DNA from: Desulfobacteraceae bacterium
Lineage (GTDB): Bacteria; Desulfobacterota; Desulfobacteria; Desulfobacterales; Desulfosarcinaceae
Direction: 5' to 3'
DNA: 64,000 nt
NCBI GenBank assembly: GCA_024230435.1
Contig: JAAERL010000145.1
Coordinates: 22,458 to 86,457, forward strand
Shown here: positions 16,664-25,714 of the stretch, piece after piece
Layout: the number at the start of each line of letters is the position of its first letter
Numbering within the stretch: position 1 is the stretch's first letter
Notes under the pieces: model-generated
Database searches by the model: none
What the model was told of the DNA's origin: nothing
Seen by the model: the letters and a program-made list of their open reading frames with translations, nothing else
Made by a program: the position numbers and the translations under genes

Positions 16664-17515
16664 TCATTCTTTTTTTTCCCCGTTAAACTTATCAACCATC
16701 ATATCTCCGAGTTCTTGTGAACGTAAAGTCGCGGCTTCGATGGCATTAATGATTGTCGTGCGCAAACCGCCTTTTTCTAATGTATGAAGTCCTGCAATGG
16801 CTGTGCCACCCGGTGAGGTAACCATGTCTTTTAACTGTCCGGGATGCGTTTTGGTTTCCAGGAGCATTTTTGCAGCTCCAAGAACGGTTTGTGCAGATAA
16901 CAGCAAGGATTCTTGTCTGGATAGACCTACCTTGACACCTGCATCGGCCATGGCGTCAACAATCATAAAAATATAGGCCGGACCACTTCCGCTCAAACCG
17001 GTAATGGCGTCCATTAAATTGTTTTCTTTAAGGAAAATACACCGGCCCACTGAGTTAAAAATAGCCTTGGCCAATTCGATATCTTCCTTTTTGCAATGAT
17101 CTCCGGCGGCGATGGCTGTAGCCCCTTCATTTACAGCTACGCATATATTGGGCATTGCCCGAATGAGCCTCAGGTTCTTTTTTAAAAGCGATTCAATAGC
17201 CGCCATGGGCACTCCGGCAGCGATAGATATAATGATTTTAGACATATCCAAACTGTCGGATGTTTCCGTCAGAACCTCGCCCATAATTTGAGGTTTAACG
17301 GCGTAAATAATGATATCCGCGCTTTGGATGACCTTGCTGTTATCCGTGGTGGTGACAATTTTGTACTTATTTTCGAGCTCATCAAGCCGCTCTTGCCTGA
17401 CATCCGAACATATGATTTTATCCGGTGTAGATTGTTTGGAACTGAGCAGGGATTTGAACAGCAATTCGCCCATATTTCCAGTTCCTATAAAACCGATACG
17501 CTTGTTGTTGAGCAT
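16664..17515 (-). CDS. proC: Pyrroline-5-carboxylate reductase
   Basis: Catalyses the last step of proline synthesis, NAD(P)H reduction of pyrroline-5-carboxylate. 283 aa from ATG 17515. The N-terminal Rossmann motif is RIGFIGTGNMGELLF. The family signature is LSGSGPAYIFMIVDAMADAG, and the substrate end is DMVTSPGGTAIAGL. I chose 17515 because a GGGGG-containing site precedes it; an upstream ATG at 17539 adds eight weakly conserved residues. A MITE lies 37 bp upstream of this start. Confidence 0.9.
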   Translation of the reverse strand: MLNNKRIGFIGTGNMGELLFKSLLSSKQSTPDKIICSDVRQERLDELENKYKIVTTTDNSKVIQSADIIIYAVKPQIMGEVLTETSDSLDMSKIIISIAAGVPMAAIESLLKKNLRLIRAMPNICVAVNEGATAIAAGDHCKKEDIELAKAIFNSVGRCIFLKENNLMDAITGLSGSGPAYIFMIVDAMADAGVKVGLSRQESLLLSAQTVLGAAKMLLETKTHPGQLKDMVTSPGGTAIAGLHTLEKGGLRTTIINAIEAATLRSQELGDMMVDKFNGEKKE

Positions 17516-17551
17516 AAGGCCCCCATCCTGATTTGCCATGTTGTTTGTCTG

Positions 17552-17743
17552 TTTAGACGATTTTTGTTAAACAATATACCATCTTGCATGTCTTTTTTCC
17601 CGTCTTGTGTGCTATGCTAAAGGTGCGAATACTTTAAGTATGCAAACTGATCAGCAAACTTTGGCATGCCTTGAAGCCGAAAAAAATCTAAGCCTGATAT
17701 GGTATCTGTTAAGATGCTATATTTTTTCCGCCAATCGCCTTAA
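17552..17743. mobile_element. MITE-like element, family 1, copy B
   Basis: About 192 bp. Ends TTTAGACGATTTTTG and CCGCCAATCGCCTTA. Its interior is the reverse complement of copies A and E (ATGTCTTTTTTCCCGTCTTG). It lies directly upstream of proC. Confidence 0.8.
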
Positions 17744-17825
17744 TTTACATTTTGAAGGGGTCTGAGAAACATCCCCTAAAAAAGGCTACTTTAAGATGTG
17801 AGGCTGGTTTGTCAAGAAGAAATAA

Positions 17826-17865
17826 GGCGGCAAAGGGGCCTTTTGAAGGTATTTCCTTTGCCGCC
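17826..17865 (-). terminator. Rho-independent terminator of the flavoprotein operon
   Basis: GGCGGCAAAGG and CCTTTGCCGCC form an 11-bp stem. On the minus strand it is followed by a T-rich run (ttatttcttctt). It lies 40 bp after the stop of the HcnC-like gene. Confidence 0.8.
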
Positions 17866-17904
17866 GGGTGGTTACAGCCACAGATGCGGCTATTTAGATG
17901 GGTG

Positions 17905-19065
17905 CTATTTAAATGCTTCTACACGGCATGACAAATCGCGCTCGAGCGAAAAACTTTCCAGTACGATTTGGTCATCCTTGTTATTGGTTTTGAGAATCAT
18001 GCGCGCCAGGATTTCTCCTAATCCGGGGCCAAGCATGTAACCCTGGCCGCACATACCTATGGCGTGCAGCAATCCCTCAACTTGCGTGTTCCACCCCACT
18101 AAAGGAGAACCGTCTGCGGTCATGGGGTAAAGCCCGCGCCAAACGCGGCGCACGCGTATGTTTTGAAGCCGGGGCATCAAGTTAACCATTCGTGCGCAAA
18201 TTTGAGGCAGAAACGTCGAAGTTTCGTCATACAATTGGCCGATGACCGGCGGGTCCGGTGTGATACAGAAAACAACCTGACCGTGTTTGTTTTGATAAAA
18301 ATAATAGTTTTTAGAGCCCGCAACGCTTCGCAGATCCACCACCATTGTTGGGCAAAACGGGGCCACCGGTTCGGTGATGCCTGCCTCATGGGCTTCGGAA
18401 ATGACCAGTTCGTCACAACCAACGGCTTGGGTAAGCTCATTAGACCCGGCTCCGGCAACATCGATCACCACAGGAGCACTGTAGAAATTGCCCTTGTTTG
18501 TCATAACGCCGTTGATCTTTGCGTTGCTGCAGTTCAATTTTGTGACTTTTTCATTAAAACGAAAAGTTACACCGGCTTCGCATGCCTTACGGTAAAAGGC
18601 GTTGATCGCCAGCAAGGGTGAGGCCGATCCGTCATCGGGCGAAAACGTACCGCCCATCAAACCTCCGGAATTGATTCCGGGCAGGATCTGCTGCATGCTT
18701 TGGGCATCGACAAAATCGATGTTGAGATTAAAACTTTTTTGAACGGGCAAATGGGATTTGAGCAAATCGGCTTCTTGATTGCGGTATACCGGGAAGGCAT
18801 ATCCGCCTTTTTGCCATTCGATGTCGTCACCGTGCACCTGTTGCCAGGTTGAGAAAATTTCCAAAGAACGCTGTCCCGCAATTATTTTTGCAGGGTCCGA
18901 GTGGGTGGCGCGAATTCCTCCGATGGCATGCTTGTTTTCGCCCTGGCCCGGCGAAGGACGCATATCTATCACAAGTGTTTTTAAATCTTGCTTTCCAAGC
19001 GCCAGAGCAGTTGGTACCCCAACAGAACCGGCGCCGACGATTATTACATCATAGCACGTCTGCAT
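17905..19065 (-). CDS. FAD-dependent amino-acid oxidoreductase (DAO family, HcnC/SoxB-like)
   Basis: 386 aa. The N-terminal FAD fold VIIVGAGSVGVPTALALG is followed by a DAO-type core (HAIGGIRATHSDPAKI, GGTFSPDDGSASPLLA) and a C-terminal FAD-contact motif (VWRGLYPMTADGSPLVGW, MCGQGYMLGPGLGEILA). Relatives act on sarcosine, glycine (cyanide synthase HcnC) or hydroxyproline. It starts 3 bp after the stop of the larger flavoprotein at 19069, so they are likely alpha and beta subunits of one dehydrogenase. The true amine or amino-acid substrate cannot be read from sequence. Confidence 0.8.
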   Translation of the reverse strand: MQTCYDVIIVGAGSVGVPTALALGKQDLKTLVIDMRPSPGQGENKHAIGGIRATHSDPAKIIAGQRSLEIFSTWQQVHGDDIEWQKGGYAFPVYRNQEADLLKSHLPVQKSFNLNIDFVDAQSMQQILPGINSGGLMGGTFSPDDGSASPLLAINAFYRKACEAGVTFRFNEKVTKLNCSNAKINGVMTNKGNFYSAPVVIDVAGAGSNELTQAVGCDELVISEAHEAGITEPVAPFCPTMVVDLRSVAGSKNYYFYQNKHGQVVFCITPDPPVIGQLYDETSTFLPQICARMVNLMPRLQNIRVRRVWRGLYPMTADGSPLVGWNTQVEGLLHAIGMCGQGYMLGPGLGEILARMILKTNNKDDQIVLESFSLERDLSCRVEAFK

Positions 19066-19068
19066 TGC

Positions 19069-21144
19069 TTATCCTTTCTTAACTCCAGCAAAATAGCCCA
19101 TTGGCACTTCCACGAAAAGGGGTCTGTCTACCCGGTCGGTCACTTGGCCAAGATCAATTTTTTCTTCTTGAAATATCCGCCAGATCATGGGGCGGCAGGT
19201 TTTTGATCCGCACGAGCCCATACCCGCCCGGTTCAACGCTTTGAGCTGATTCATATCCCGGACGCCGCTACGGATAGCCTCCCGGATTTGACCAGCGGTA
19301 ATGCGTTCACAACGGCAGATGATGGCTTCGTCCGGCAAGGGGGCTTTGGTGTAAATTTCTGCAGGCTCGCAAGCTTGCAGTTGAACGCGGATTCCAACGG
19401 CTTTTGGAGCGATTTGTTTTTCCATACGCACTTGCACGAGAAGTGTTTGCGGATATTTCTTTTTTTTCCGGATATTAACAACTTCATAATTGCCTAAAAG
19501 CGTTCCATCAACGTCCATAACCCCGATTTGCTGTCCTTTTTCAACTGCGGCCCGGCCGACTTCGTAAGGCAAAGTTACGGTGGCAAGATCTTTATCCTTG
19601 CGGTAATCAATCAGGGTAATGGCAAGGCCCGGGCAAACCGCCACACAATTTAGGCAGCCGTTGCAAGCTTCATCGCTTTGCCGGTAAGGCAATCCTGTAA
19701 GGGTGTTATTTTTTGTGAAAATTGCCTTTTGGGGACATACCGTGGTACAAGGATTGCACGGAACCTCTTGATAACAATGAAAAACAGGGACGATACCCTC
19801 CTGCTGCCGTGGTAATTCGCGCTGGACAGGAACGCCTGGGCGGGATTTTAAAATTTTGGCTTTGGCTTGCCAATCCTCTGGCATTTCGCCCACATCCAGC
19901 CCCAGAGACTGGGCAATGCGGTGGCCGGCCATGCGCCCAGTAAACATAGCTGCTGATGCTTCGGCGATTTCCTGGGCATCGCCTGCGGTAAAGACATCAA
20001 TGCCGAACTGTTTGGCTTTATAATAAAATTCATCGACTTGAGCCAGGCCGACGGCAATCAAAAGGGTGTCAACTTCATAGGTCTTTTCGGAACCCTTTAT
20101 GATGTTCCAATTGTCATCAAGACGGGCAACGGTTACAGCCTCGAGGTGATCAGAGCCGTGGGCCGCCACAACGGTATGGCGGGTCAAAATCGGTACGCCC
20201 ATTCTTTTGAGTTTGTCGGCGTGGACTTTATATCCGCCGGGCTCGGGCAAGGCTTCAATTAGCGCCGCCACTTGCATGTCGGCCTGGAGTGCATGATATC
20301 CTGCAATCAGCCCCACATTGCCGCCGCCAACGATAAGGATACGCTTGGACGATTTAATTAAATCACGGTTAACCAGTGTCTGAAATGCACCGGCTCCATA
20401 AACACCTGGCAGTGTGTTGCCTGGAAAAGCCAGCATCTTTTCACGGGCTCCGGTTGCGACCAGCACTTTGTTTGGGCGGATAAGCCGATAGGAGTCCTTG
20501 GTCACTACGCCAATGACCCGGTCCGCAAAAACTCCAACAGCAGTGGCTTCGAGCCATACTCTTACAGAAAAAAAACCGGATAGTTGGCCGGCCAGGATAT
20601 CACCGATTTCATAGCCGCGTGTTCCCGCATAAGAGTCGGCCTGTGAGCCGAAAAATTTATGGGTTTGCAGCACCAGCTTACCCCCCAGGCGATCTTTGTC
20701 ATCGACCAGCAAAGTGGGAACATTCAAACGGCCCAGCTCTACGGCCGCGGCGAGCCCGGCGGGCCCGCCGCCAATGATCAAAACCTGGGTATTTTCTATT
20801 GGAACCTGTTCAAATCCATTGGCGGCTTTTAATAAAGGCAAAGCAGGCAAGCCGTCAGCACTTTGAATCTGCATGCCGGATTTCAAGGGGGTCATACAGG
20901 CCTTAACCGGCAGACCATCAGCAATGACAAGGCATTGCGAACATTGTCCATTGGCGCAGTATATGCCTTGGGGACTTTTATCTTTAGGATGGTGGCCGAA
21001 TACCTGAATGCCGTTTGCGATGAGAGTGGATGAAATCATTTCACCGGCGTAGCCGGTCATAGTAACATTGTTCCATGTGAACGATACGGTTTCGCGTTCA
21101 GGGATGGACAAAATGGGATGTTCAGTTATACGGTTATATCCCAT
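19069..21144 (-). CDS. Multi-cluster FAD/NAD oxidoreductase (HcnA-HcnB-like fusion)
   Basis: 691 aa. Domain order: an N-terminal [2Fe-2S] ferredoxin (GIYCANGQCSQCLV...KAC, about 60-85), an FAD pyridine-nucleotide-disulfide oxidoreductase (LIIGGGPAGLAAAVELG), a second dinucleotide site (ILIVGGGNVGLIAGYHA), an inserted pair of 4Fe-4S motifs (PCNPCTTVCP, CNGCLNCVAVCP), and a C-terminal BFD-like [2Fe-2S] segment (IICRCERITAGQ...GSCGSKTCRPMI). This equals HcnA and HcnB, or sarcosine oxidase alpha, fused together with extra ferredoxin. It is the electron-transfer partner of the downstream HcnC-like subunit. It is divergent from the GntR/AOR genes and probably shares their regulator. Confidence 0.85.
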   Translation of the reverse strand: MGYNRITEHPILSIPERETVSFTWNNVTMTGYAGEMISSTLIANGIQVFGHHPKDKSPQGIYCANGQCSQCLVIADGLPVKACMTPLKSGMQIQSADGLPALPLLKAANGFEQVPIENTQVLIIGGGPAGLAAAVELGRLNVPTLLVDDKDRLGGKLVLQTHKFFGSQADSYAGTRGYEIGDILAGQLSGFFSVRVWLEATAVGVFADRVIGVVTKDSYRLIRPNKVLVATGAREKMLAFPGNTLPGVYGAGAFQTLVNRDLIKSSKRILIVGGGNVGLIAGYHALQADMQVAALIEALPEPGGYKVHADKLKRMGVPILTRHTVVAAHGSDHLEAVTVARLDDNWNIIKGSEKTYEVDTLLIAVGLAQVDEFYYKAKQFGIDVFTAGDAQEIAEASAAMFTGRMAGHRIAQSLGLDVGEMPEDWQAKAKILKSRPGVPVQRELPRQQEGIVPVFHCYQEVPCNPCTTVCPQKAIFTKNNTLTGLPYRQSDEACNGCLNCVAVCPGLAITLIDYRKDKDLATVTLPYEVGRAAVEKGQQIGVMDVDGTLLGNYEVVNIRKKKKYPQTLLVQVRMEKQIAPKAVGIRVQLQACEPAEIYTKAPLPDEAIICRCERITAGQIREAIRSGVRDMNQLKALNRAGMGSCGSKTCRPMIWRIFQEEKIDLGQVTDRVDRPLFVEVPMGYFAGVKKG

Positions 21145-21199
21145 CTATAGCCTCCTATTGGTAAGTCGTTGTAATAGTATGATTTTTATGTCCTTGCCA

Positions 21200-21214
21200 A
21201 ATGGTTTGACCATT
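21200..21214. promoter_or_regulatory. GntR/FadR-type operator, site 1
   Basis: AATGGTTTGACCATT, a near-perfect palindrome with one mismatch in the arms. The TGGT-N3-ACCA core is typical of FadR-subfamily GntR sites. It lies 56 bp upstream of the HcnAB-like start. Confidence 0.7.
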
Positions 21215-21393
21215 ATAATTAATCAATTTCGAAATGTCAAATGGAAATCAACAAACATGTATTGCACTGTTTTTATAGTATAAGCTTGACGGAAAAGTTG
21301 AAGTTAGTGTTATTTAGGGTTGGTATTGGTTAGTTTGAAAAAAATGAGCGGGCTCAATCCTTGCTTGACAAACGTCATCTCAAACGGTTAATG

Positions 21394-21408
21394 AATGGTT
21401 AAACCATT
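21394..21408. promoter_or_regulatory. GntR/FadR-type operator, site 2
   Basis: AATGGTTAAACCATT, a perfect palindrome around a central A, with the same TGGT-N3-ACCA core as site 1. It lies about 70 bp upstream of the GntR gene. The two sites, 194 bp apart, bracket the divergent promoter region. Confidence 0.75.
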
Positions 21409-21476
21409 AGTGGAATTGATTTATCCGGACAATGTTTGATAAACAGGACAATTAACCTAAAAGTATAAGGTGATTA

Positions 21477-22217
21477 ATGTTTCGAGTAGCTGCTCAAAAC
21501 CGTGTTTTTCAAGACGTCGTGAATCAGATCCAGGACGCCATTATCGATGGAAAACTTGGCATTGGAGATACGTTGCCCCCGGAAAGAGATCTTAAAGAGA
21601 TGTTCAATACCAGCCGGGGAACTTTGCGTGAGGCTCTTCGGGTTTTGGAGGAAAGGGGGCTCATACATATCAAACTTGGCGTTCATGGAGGCGCGATAGT
21701 CAAAGGCGTAAATAGTGATCAGGCCAGGAGTTCGTTAGCGCGTATGGTGCGCTCGCGGCAAATAGATCTTAACCATCTGTCTGAATTCCGTGAAGGCGTG
21801 GAGGGCAATGTGGCTTCCCTGGCGGCCCAGAGGGCTTCAGATGAGGATAAGAAAAAATTGCTTACTATGGCTGAGGAGGCTAAGGGGTATGTGTTTCGGC
21901 AGGAGCCGGATCGTGACGCTTTTATCGAAGTGGACAAAAGATTCCACCAGGAACTTGCCGTTATCAGCCAGAATCCTGTCTACATTTTTGTTCTTGAAAC
22001 GGTTCACGACAATATTCACCGGTATTATGACCGTTATCTGTCTATGGAAAAAGGGGAATTGGAGGAAAATTGTCGGGATTTGCAGGACATTGCCCATGCT
22101 GTGGCAAATAGAAGGTCTGATGAGGCCCGTTTGTTAGCCCAAAGTCATGTTTTGCGTTTTTGCAAGCGTATGGCTAAACGCCAAAATATTAATCGAGTTG
22201 ATAAAAATTCAAATTAG
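21477..22217 (+). CDS. FadR-subfamily GntR transcriptional regulator
   Basis: 246 aa. The N-terminal winged HTH reads LGIGDTLPPERDLKEMFNTS, then RGTLREALRVLEERGLI, a typical GntR pattern. The C-terminal FCD ligand domain contains a D-x3-H metal site (EVDKRFHQELAVIS) and HDNIHRYYDRY...HAVANRRSDEA. ATG 21477 has AAGGTG 8 nt upstream. Located between two divergent redox operons with two matching palindromes, it most likely represses both until a small organic acid binds. Confidence 0.85.
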   Translation: MFRVAAQNRVFQDVVNQIQDAIIDGKLGIGDTLPPERDLKEMFNTSRGTLREALRVLEERGLIHIKLGVHGGAIVKGVNSDQARSSLARMVRSRQIDLNHLSEFREGVEGNVASLAAQRASDEDKKKLLTMAEEAKGYVFRQEPDRDAFIEVDKRFHQELAVISQNPVYIFVLETVHDNIHRYYDRYLSMEKGELEENCRDLQDIAHAVANRRSDEARLLAQSHVLRFCKRMAKRQNINRVDKNSN

Positions 22218-22229
22218 GAGAAGCGGTTC

Positions 22230-24362
22230 ATGAAATTTACACAAAGGCAGACAATGCAATATCAACGGCCTGAAATTGATAAGGGCTATGCCAATCAGAC
22301 ACTGCATGTCGATGTTGGCGATTACAGCATTTCGGTTAAGCCGGTTCCGGAAAAAATGAAGGATACCTTTATAGGCGGAAAAGGTTTTGACCTGTGGCTG
22401 ATGTGGCAGGCAGTAAAGTCCACAACACGTTGGAATGATCCGGAAAATGCGATATGCATTGCTTCAGGTCCAATGGGTGGCACGCCAGCCTATCCGGGAT
22501 CTGGCAAGAGTATTGTTACCGCCTTGTCGCCGTTGACCGATTCTGTTGTTGATTCTAACGTTGGGGGATATTTTGGGCCATATCTGAAATTTGCCGGATT
22601 TGACGCTTTGGAAATCAAGGGTAAAAGCGATAAACCGGTTGTAGTTGTTATCGATGGTTTGGACGGTTATGTCGGTATAGAGCAAGCGCAGGACCTGCCT
22701 GATGACGCCTATGCTCTTAGCGCAGTGCTGACGGAAAAATTTGCACGGGGAAAAAAACGCAATATTTCAGTTGTTTCAGCAGGCCCTGGAGCTAAACACA
22801 GCTATTGGGGATGTTTAAATTTTTCCTGGTATGACACCAAACGGAAAATGGTTCGCTATAAGCAAGCTGGCCGCGGCGGCATCGGAACGGTTTTTGAAGA
22901 TAAGAATATAAAGGCGCTGGTTGTGCGTTGGGATTCGGTTTCCCTGGACACCAACCGTCCGGCGGATAAGGATGCTCTGAGAAAAGTCGCCAAAAAACAT
23001 TCAAAAGAAATTGTTACCCTGGACCCCAAACAAAATGAAATGGCCCGTATCGGAACCACCCATCTGGTTTCCATCATGAACGATTTCGATCTGCTGCCCA
23101 CCAACAATTTTCGTTATGGCCGGGACCCTCGTTCCACACTTATCGACCGGGATGTTTATGAAAAATTGTTTGATCCGGGTTTTGATGGTTGCTGGATGGG
23201 CTGCACCGTTGCCTGCGCTCATGGGGTGCGCGACTTTATTCCTATGACTGGTCCCTACAAGGGAAAGTCAGTCTTTGTTGACGGGCCGGAGTATGAAACC
23301 ATAGCCGGTTGTGGTTCGAACCTGGGTGTATTTGATCCTTACACCATTTTGGAAATAAATTTTTATTGTGACGCCTATGGCCTTGATACCATTTCTGTCG
23401 GTACCGGCATTGCCTTTGTTATGGAATGCTATGAAATGGAGTTGATTAATCAAAAACACACGGGCGGGCTTGAACTCAATTTTGGTAACCGCACAGCAGC
23501 AATGCAATTGTTGCACCAGATAGCCTTAGGTGAAGGGTTCGGCAAAATAGTGGGCCTGGGTATCCGTAAAATGAAAAAAATCTTTGCCGGGGAATATGGC
23601 GCCGATGCCGCCATTTTAGAAGACATCGGAATGGAATCCAAAGGTCTGGAGTTTTCCGAGTATATGACTAAAGAGTCATTGGCCCAGCAAGGCGGTTACG
23701 GCATGGCGTTAAAAGGCGCCCAACACGATGAAGCCTGGCTGATCTTTCTTGATATGGTTCATAATTTTATGCCTACGTTTGAGCAAAAAGCCGAAGCCCT
23801 GCATTGGTTTCCCATGTTCCGAACCTGGTTTGGGCTATGCGGGTTGTGCAAGCTGCCCTGGAATGACATTGTTCCCGAGGATAATAAAGATACCCCCGAA
23901 CCGGCTAAGGTGATGAAGCATGTCCAGTGGTACGCGCAATATTTTACAGCAGTCACGGGGCGCAATCTTGAACCCAATGGTATAATTGAAATGAGCGAAG
24001 CGGTTTATAATTTCCAACGTGTATTCAACCTGCGGATGGGTCTGGGCCGCCGCGAACACGACAAGATTCCCTATCGTGCGGTGGGACCGGTTACCGTGGA
24101 TGAATATGAATCGCGCAAGCAGCGTTATGATAAGCAGTTGATTCAAATTTTTGGTGATGGCGCAGCCGATGGAACCAGCGAAGAAAAAGTCGCCAAGTTG
24201 CGTAAATACCGGCAAGATCAGTACGAACAATTGAAAGATGCGGTTTATAAACGCCGGGGCTGGACTCCTGATGGTATTCCTACTGTTGCTACGGTTAAAC
24301 GTTTGGGGATAGATTTTCCGGAGGTGTTGGAAGTTCTGAAAGCCAACGGAGTTACCGAATGA
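22230..24362 (+). CDS. Tungsten-dependent aldehyde:ferredoxin oxidoreductase family protein
   Basis: 710 aa. AOR family: an N-terminal domain with FIGGKGFDLWLMW and cofactor loop APNAICIASGPMGGT-type sequence, RGGIGTVFEDKNIKALVV, then the cluster cysteines GCWMGCTVACAHG (C321, C325, C329) and a distal GLCGLCKLPWN. It would oxidise an aldehyde to an acid, or run in reverse, at a bis-pterin W site and deliver electrons through a 4Fe-4S cluster. AGGAGAAG precedes ATG 22230. The gene is co-transcribed with the GntR gene and a sulfur-carrier-like gene. Divergence from the catalytic AORs is possible; the substrate is unknown. Confidence 0.85.
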   Translation: MKFTQRQTMQYQRPEIDKGYANQTLHVDVGDYSISVKPVPEKMKDTFIGGKGFDLWLMWQAVKSTTRWNDPENAICIASGPMGGTPAYPGSGKSIVTALSPLTDSVVDSNVGGYFGPYLKFAGFDALEIKGKSDKPVVVVIDGLDGYVGIEQAQDLPDDAYALSAVLTEKFARGKKRNISVVSAGPGAKHSYWGCLNFSWYDTKRKMVRYKQAGRGGIGTVFEDKNIKALVVRWDSVSLDTNRPADKDALRKVAKKHSKEIVTLDPKQNEMARIGTTHLVSIMNDFDLLPTNNFRYGRDPRSTLIDRDVYEKLFDPGFDGCWMGCTVACAHGVRDFIPMTGPYKGKSVFVDGPEYETIAGCGSNLGVFDPYTILEINFYCDAYGLDTISVGTGIAFVMECYEMELINQKHTGGLELNFGNRTAAMQLLHQIALGEGFGKIVGLGIRKMKKIFAGEYGADAAILEDIGMESKGLEFSEYMTKESLAQQGGYGMALKGAQHDEAWLIFLDMVHNFMPTFEQKAEALHWFPMFRTWFGLCGLCKLPWNDIVPEDNKDTPEPAKVMKHVQWYAQYFTAVTGRNLEPNGIIEMSEAVYNFQRVFNLRMGLGRREHDKIPYRAVGPVTVDEYESRKQRYDKQLIQIFGDGAADGTSEEKVAKLRKYRQDQYEQLKDAVYKRRGWTPDGIPTVATVKRLGIDFPEVLEVLKANGVTE

Positions 24363-24556
24363 TTTGTGTACAGGACCAACGGCTTGCCTGGCATCCGGGG
24401 ATGACCCTGGATCAGGTATTGGATGCCCTTGAAAAAGGGCATCTATATGCCGTTGTGCGTGTGAATGGCAAACTTATTTCCAAGCCGTTTTTTGCGGTTA
24501 CTAAAGTTCCTGATGAATCAATAATAGAGCCTCTTCCGCTTATTGCAGGTGGATAG
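24359..24556 (+). CDS. ThiS/MoaD-like sulfur carrier protein
   Basis: 65 aa with the beta-grasp pattern of MoaD/ThiS proteins: W-H-P-G-M-T-L-D-Q-V, VRVNGKLIS, and a C-terminal double glycine (PLIAGG) that can be activated as a thiocarboxylate. ATGA overlap with the AOR stop implies coupled translation. Small ubiquitin-like partners next to W-AOR genes are common and likely serve tungstopterin synthesis or sulfuration. Confidence 0.75.
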   Translation: MICVQDQRLAWHPGMTLDQVLDALEKGHLYAVVRVNGKLISKPFFAVTKVPDESIIEPLPLIAGG

Positions 24557-24875
24557 GCGCACAATTAAGGTATTTGTTACGGCGTTATCAGTTGGCGAAC
24601 CCCGTGAAAAATCTTGACTTATTCCAACCATTCATCTTATTCTTCTCATGTCTGATGAACTATGAGTACTGATAATACCGATTTAATGATATCTATTTTA
24701 AAATGGTATCTATTTTGAAAAAAATTAAATTTATTCGATATCAAAGCTTATGAAAAAATTTACCGCGGACATAGGATCTGTATTACGTGGATAAAATTTT
24801 TTACACTCTGTTGAGAGGGGGTAAATTTGTCATCTTTTGAATGGATACTAAAAAACGTTTAGGACTGCCTCAATT
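24557..24875. other. Intergenic, no gene seen
   Basis: 319 bp, AT-rich, separating the AOR operon from yggT/divIVA. No hairpin terminator is obvious. A possible promoter-like TTGACT lies near 24614, with no good -10 at standard spacing. Confidence 0.4.
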
Positions 24876-25175
24876 ATGTGGATATTTGGAGATTTAATGG
24901 TAGGCTTGGGCAGGGTTCTACAACTTGTCCTGACTTTTTTATGGGTCACCATTTTGGTCAGGGCCATATTGAGCTGGGTGAACCCCGACCCTTATAATCC
25001 TATCGTAAGGTTTATTTACAATGTTACCGAGCCCATTCTTTATCAGGTCAGAAAAAGATTACCGTCTCAATTCGGCGGCTTTGACTTTTCACCGATCATC
25101 GTATTTCTGATTATCATTTTTATTCAGGAAGTTCTTATTTACAGACTTCTCCTGTTGGGTCAGGCTTTACGATAG
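24876..25175 (+). CDS. YggT-family membrane protein
   Basis: 99 aa with two hydrophobic helices separated by the family signature RAILSWVNPDPYNPIVRFIY and VTEPILYQVRKRLP. YggT proteins are linked to osmotic adaptation and cell-division genes; their molecular role is unsettled. It is followed by divIVA 23 bp downstream, a neighbourhood seen in many bacteria. Confidence 0.85.
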   Translation: MWIFGDLMVGLGRVLQLVLTFLWVTILVRAILSWVNPDPYNPIVRFIYNVTEPILYQVRKRLPSQFGGFDFSPIIVFLIIIFIQEVLIYRLLLLGQALR

Positions 25176-25198
25176 GCAACCACAAGGAGAAACAATCC

Positions 25199-25714
25199 AT
25201 GGCCCTTTCCTCGCGTGAGATTCAGCAAAAAAAATTTAAAATAAGTTTCAGGGGATTTGATATCCGTGAAGTGGGCCGCTTTCTTGAACAGCTTTCGGAT
25301 TCCGTGACCACTTTGCAAAACGAAAATAAAACCCTTCGGGAGGAACTTCGGCAACTTAAGATTGAAACCCAAGGGTGCAAGGAACGTGAAGAAACCTTCA
25401 AACGGGCGATGCTTAATTCACAAAAAGTATTGGAACAGATGAAGGAAAATGCGCGTAAATCTTCGGAGATCATTATTGCAGATGCGGAAGTCAAGGCGGA
25501 AAAGACACTGAATCGCGCCCATAACCGTCTTGCACAATTGCACGAGGATATAACTGAGCTGAAACGGCAGCGGATGCAGATAGAGGTCCAAATTCGATCA
25601 GTGCTGGAAGCCCATTCAAAATTGCTTGAAATCGGAAAAGAAGGCATGGATGCTCTGGATGAAATGGATGATAAAGTCGCTGTGCTGAAACATCCGCCAA
25701 GTACGTTGAGTTAG
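25199..25714 (+). CDS. DivIVA-domain protein
   Basis: 171 aa. The conserved membrane-binding N-terminus (SSREIQQKKFKISFRGFDIR, then EVGRFLEQLSDSV) is followed by a long coiled coil (about 36-145) rich in E, K, Q and R. DivIVA proteins sit at curved membranes and organise division or polar growth. AAGGAG precedes ATG 25199. Downstream of yggT. Confidence 0.85.
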   Translation: MALSSREIQQKKFKISFRGFDIREVGRFLEQLSDSVTTLQNENKTLREELRQLKIETQGCKEREETFKRAMLNSQKVLEQMKENARKSSEIIIADAEVKAEKTLNRAHNRLAQLHEDITELKRQRMQIEVQIRSVLEAHSKLLEIGKEGMDALDEMDDKVAVLKHPPSTLS

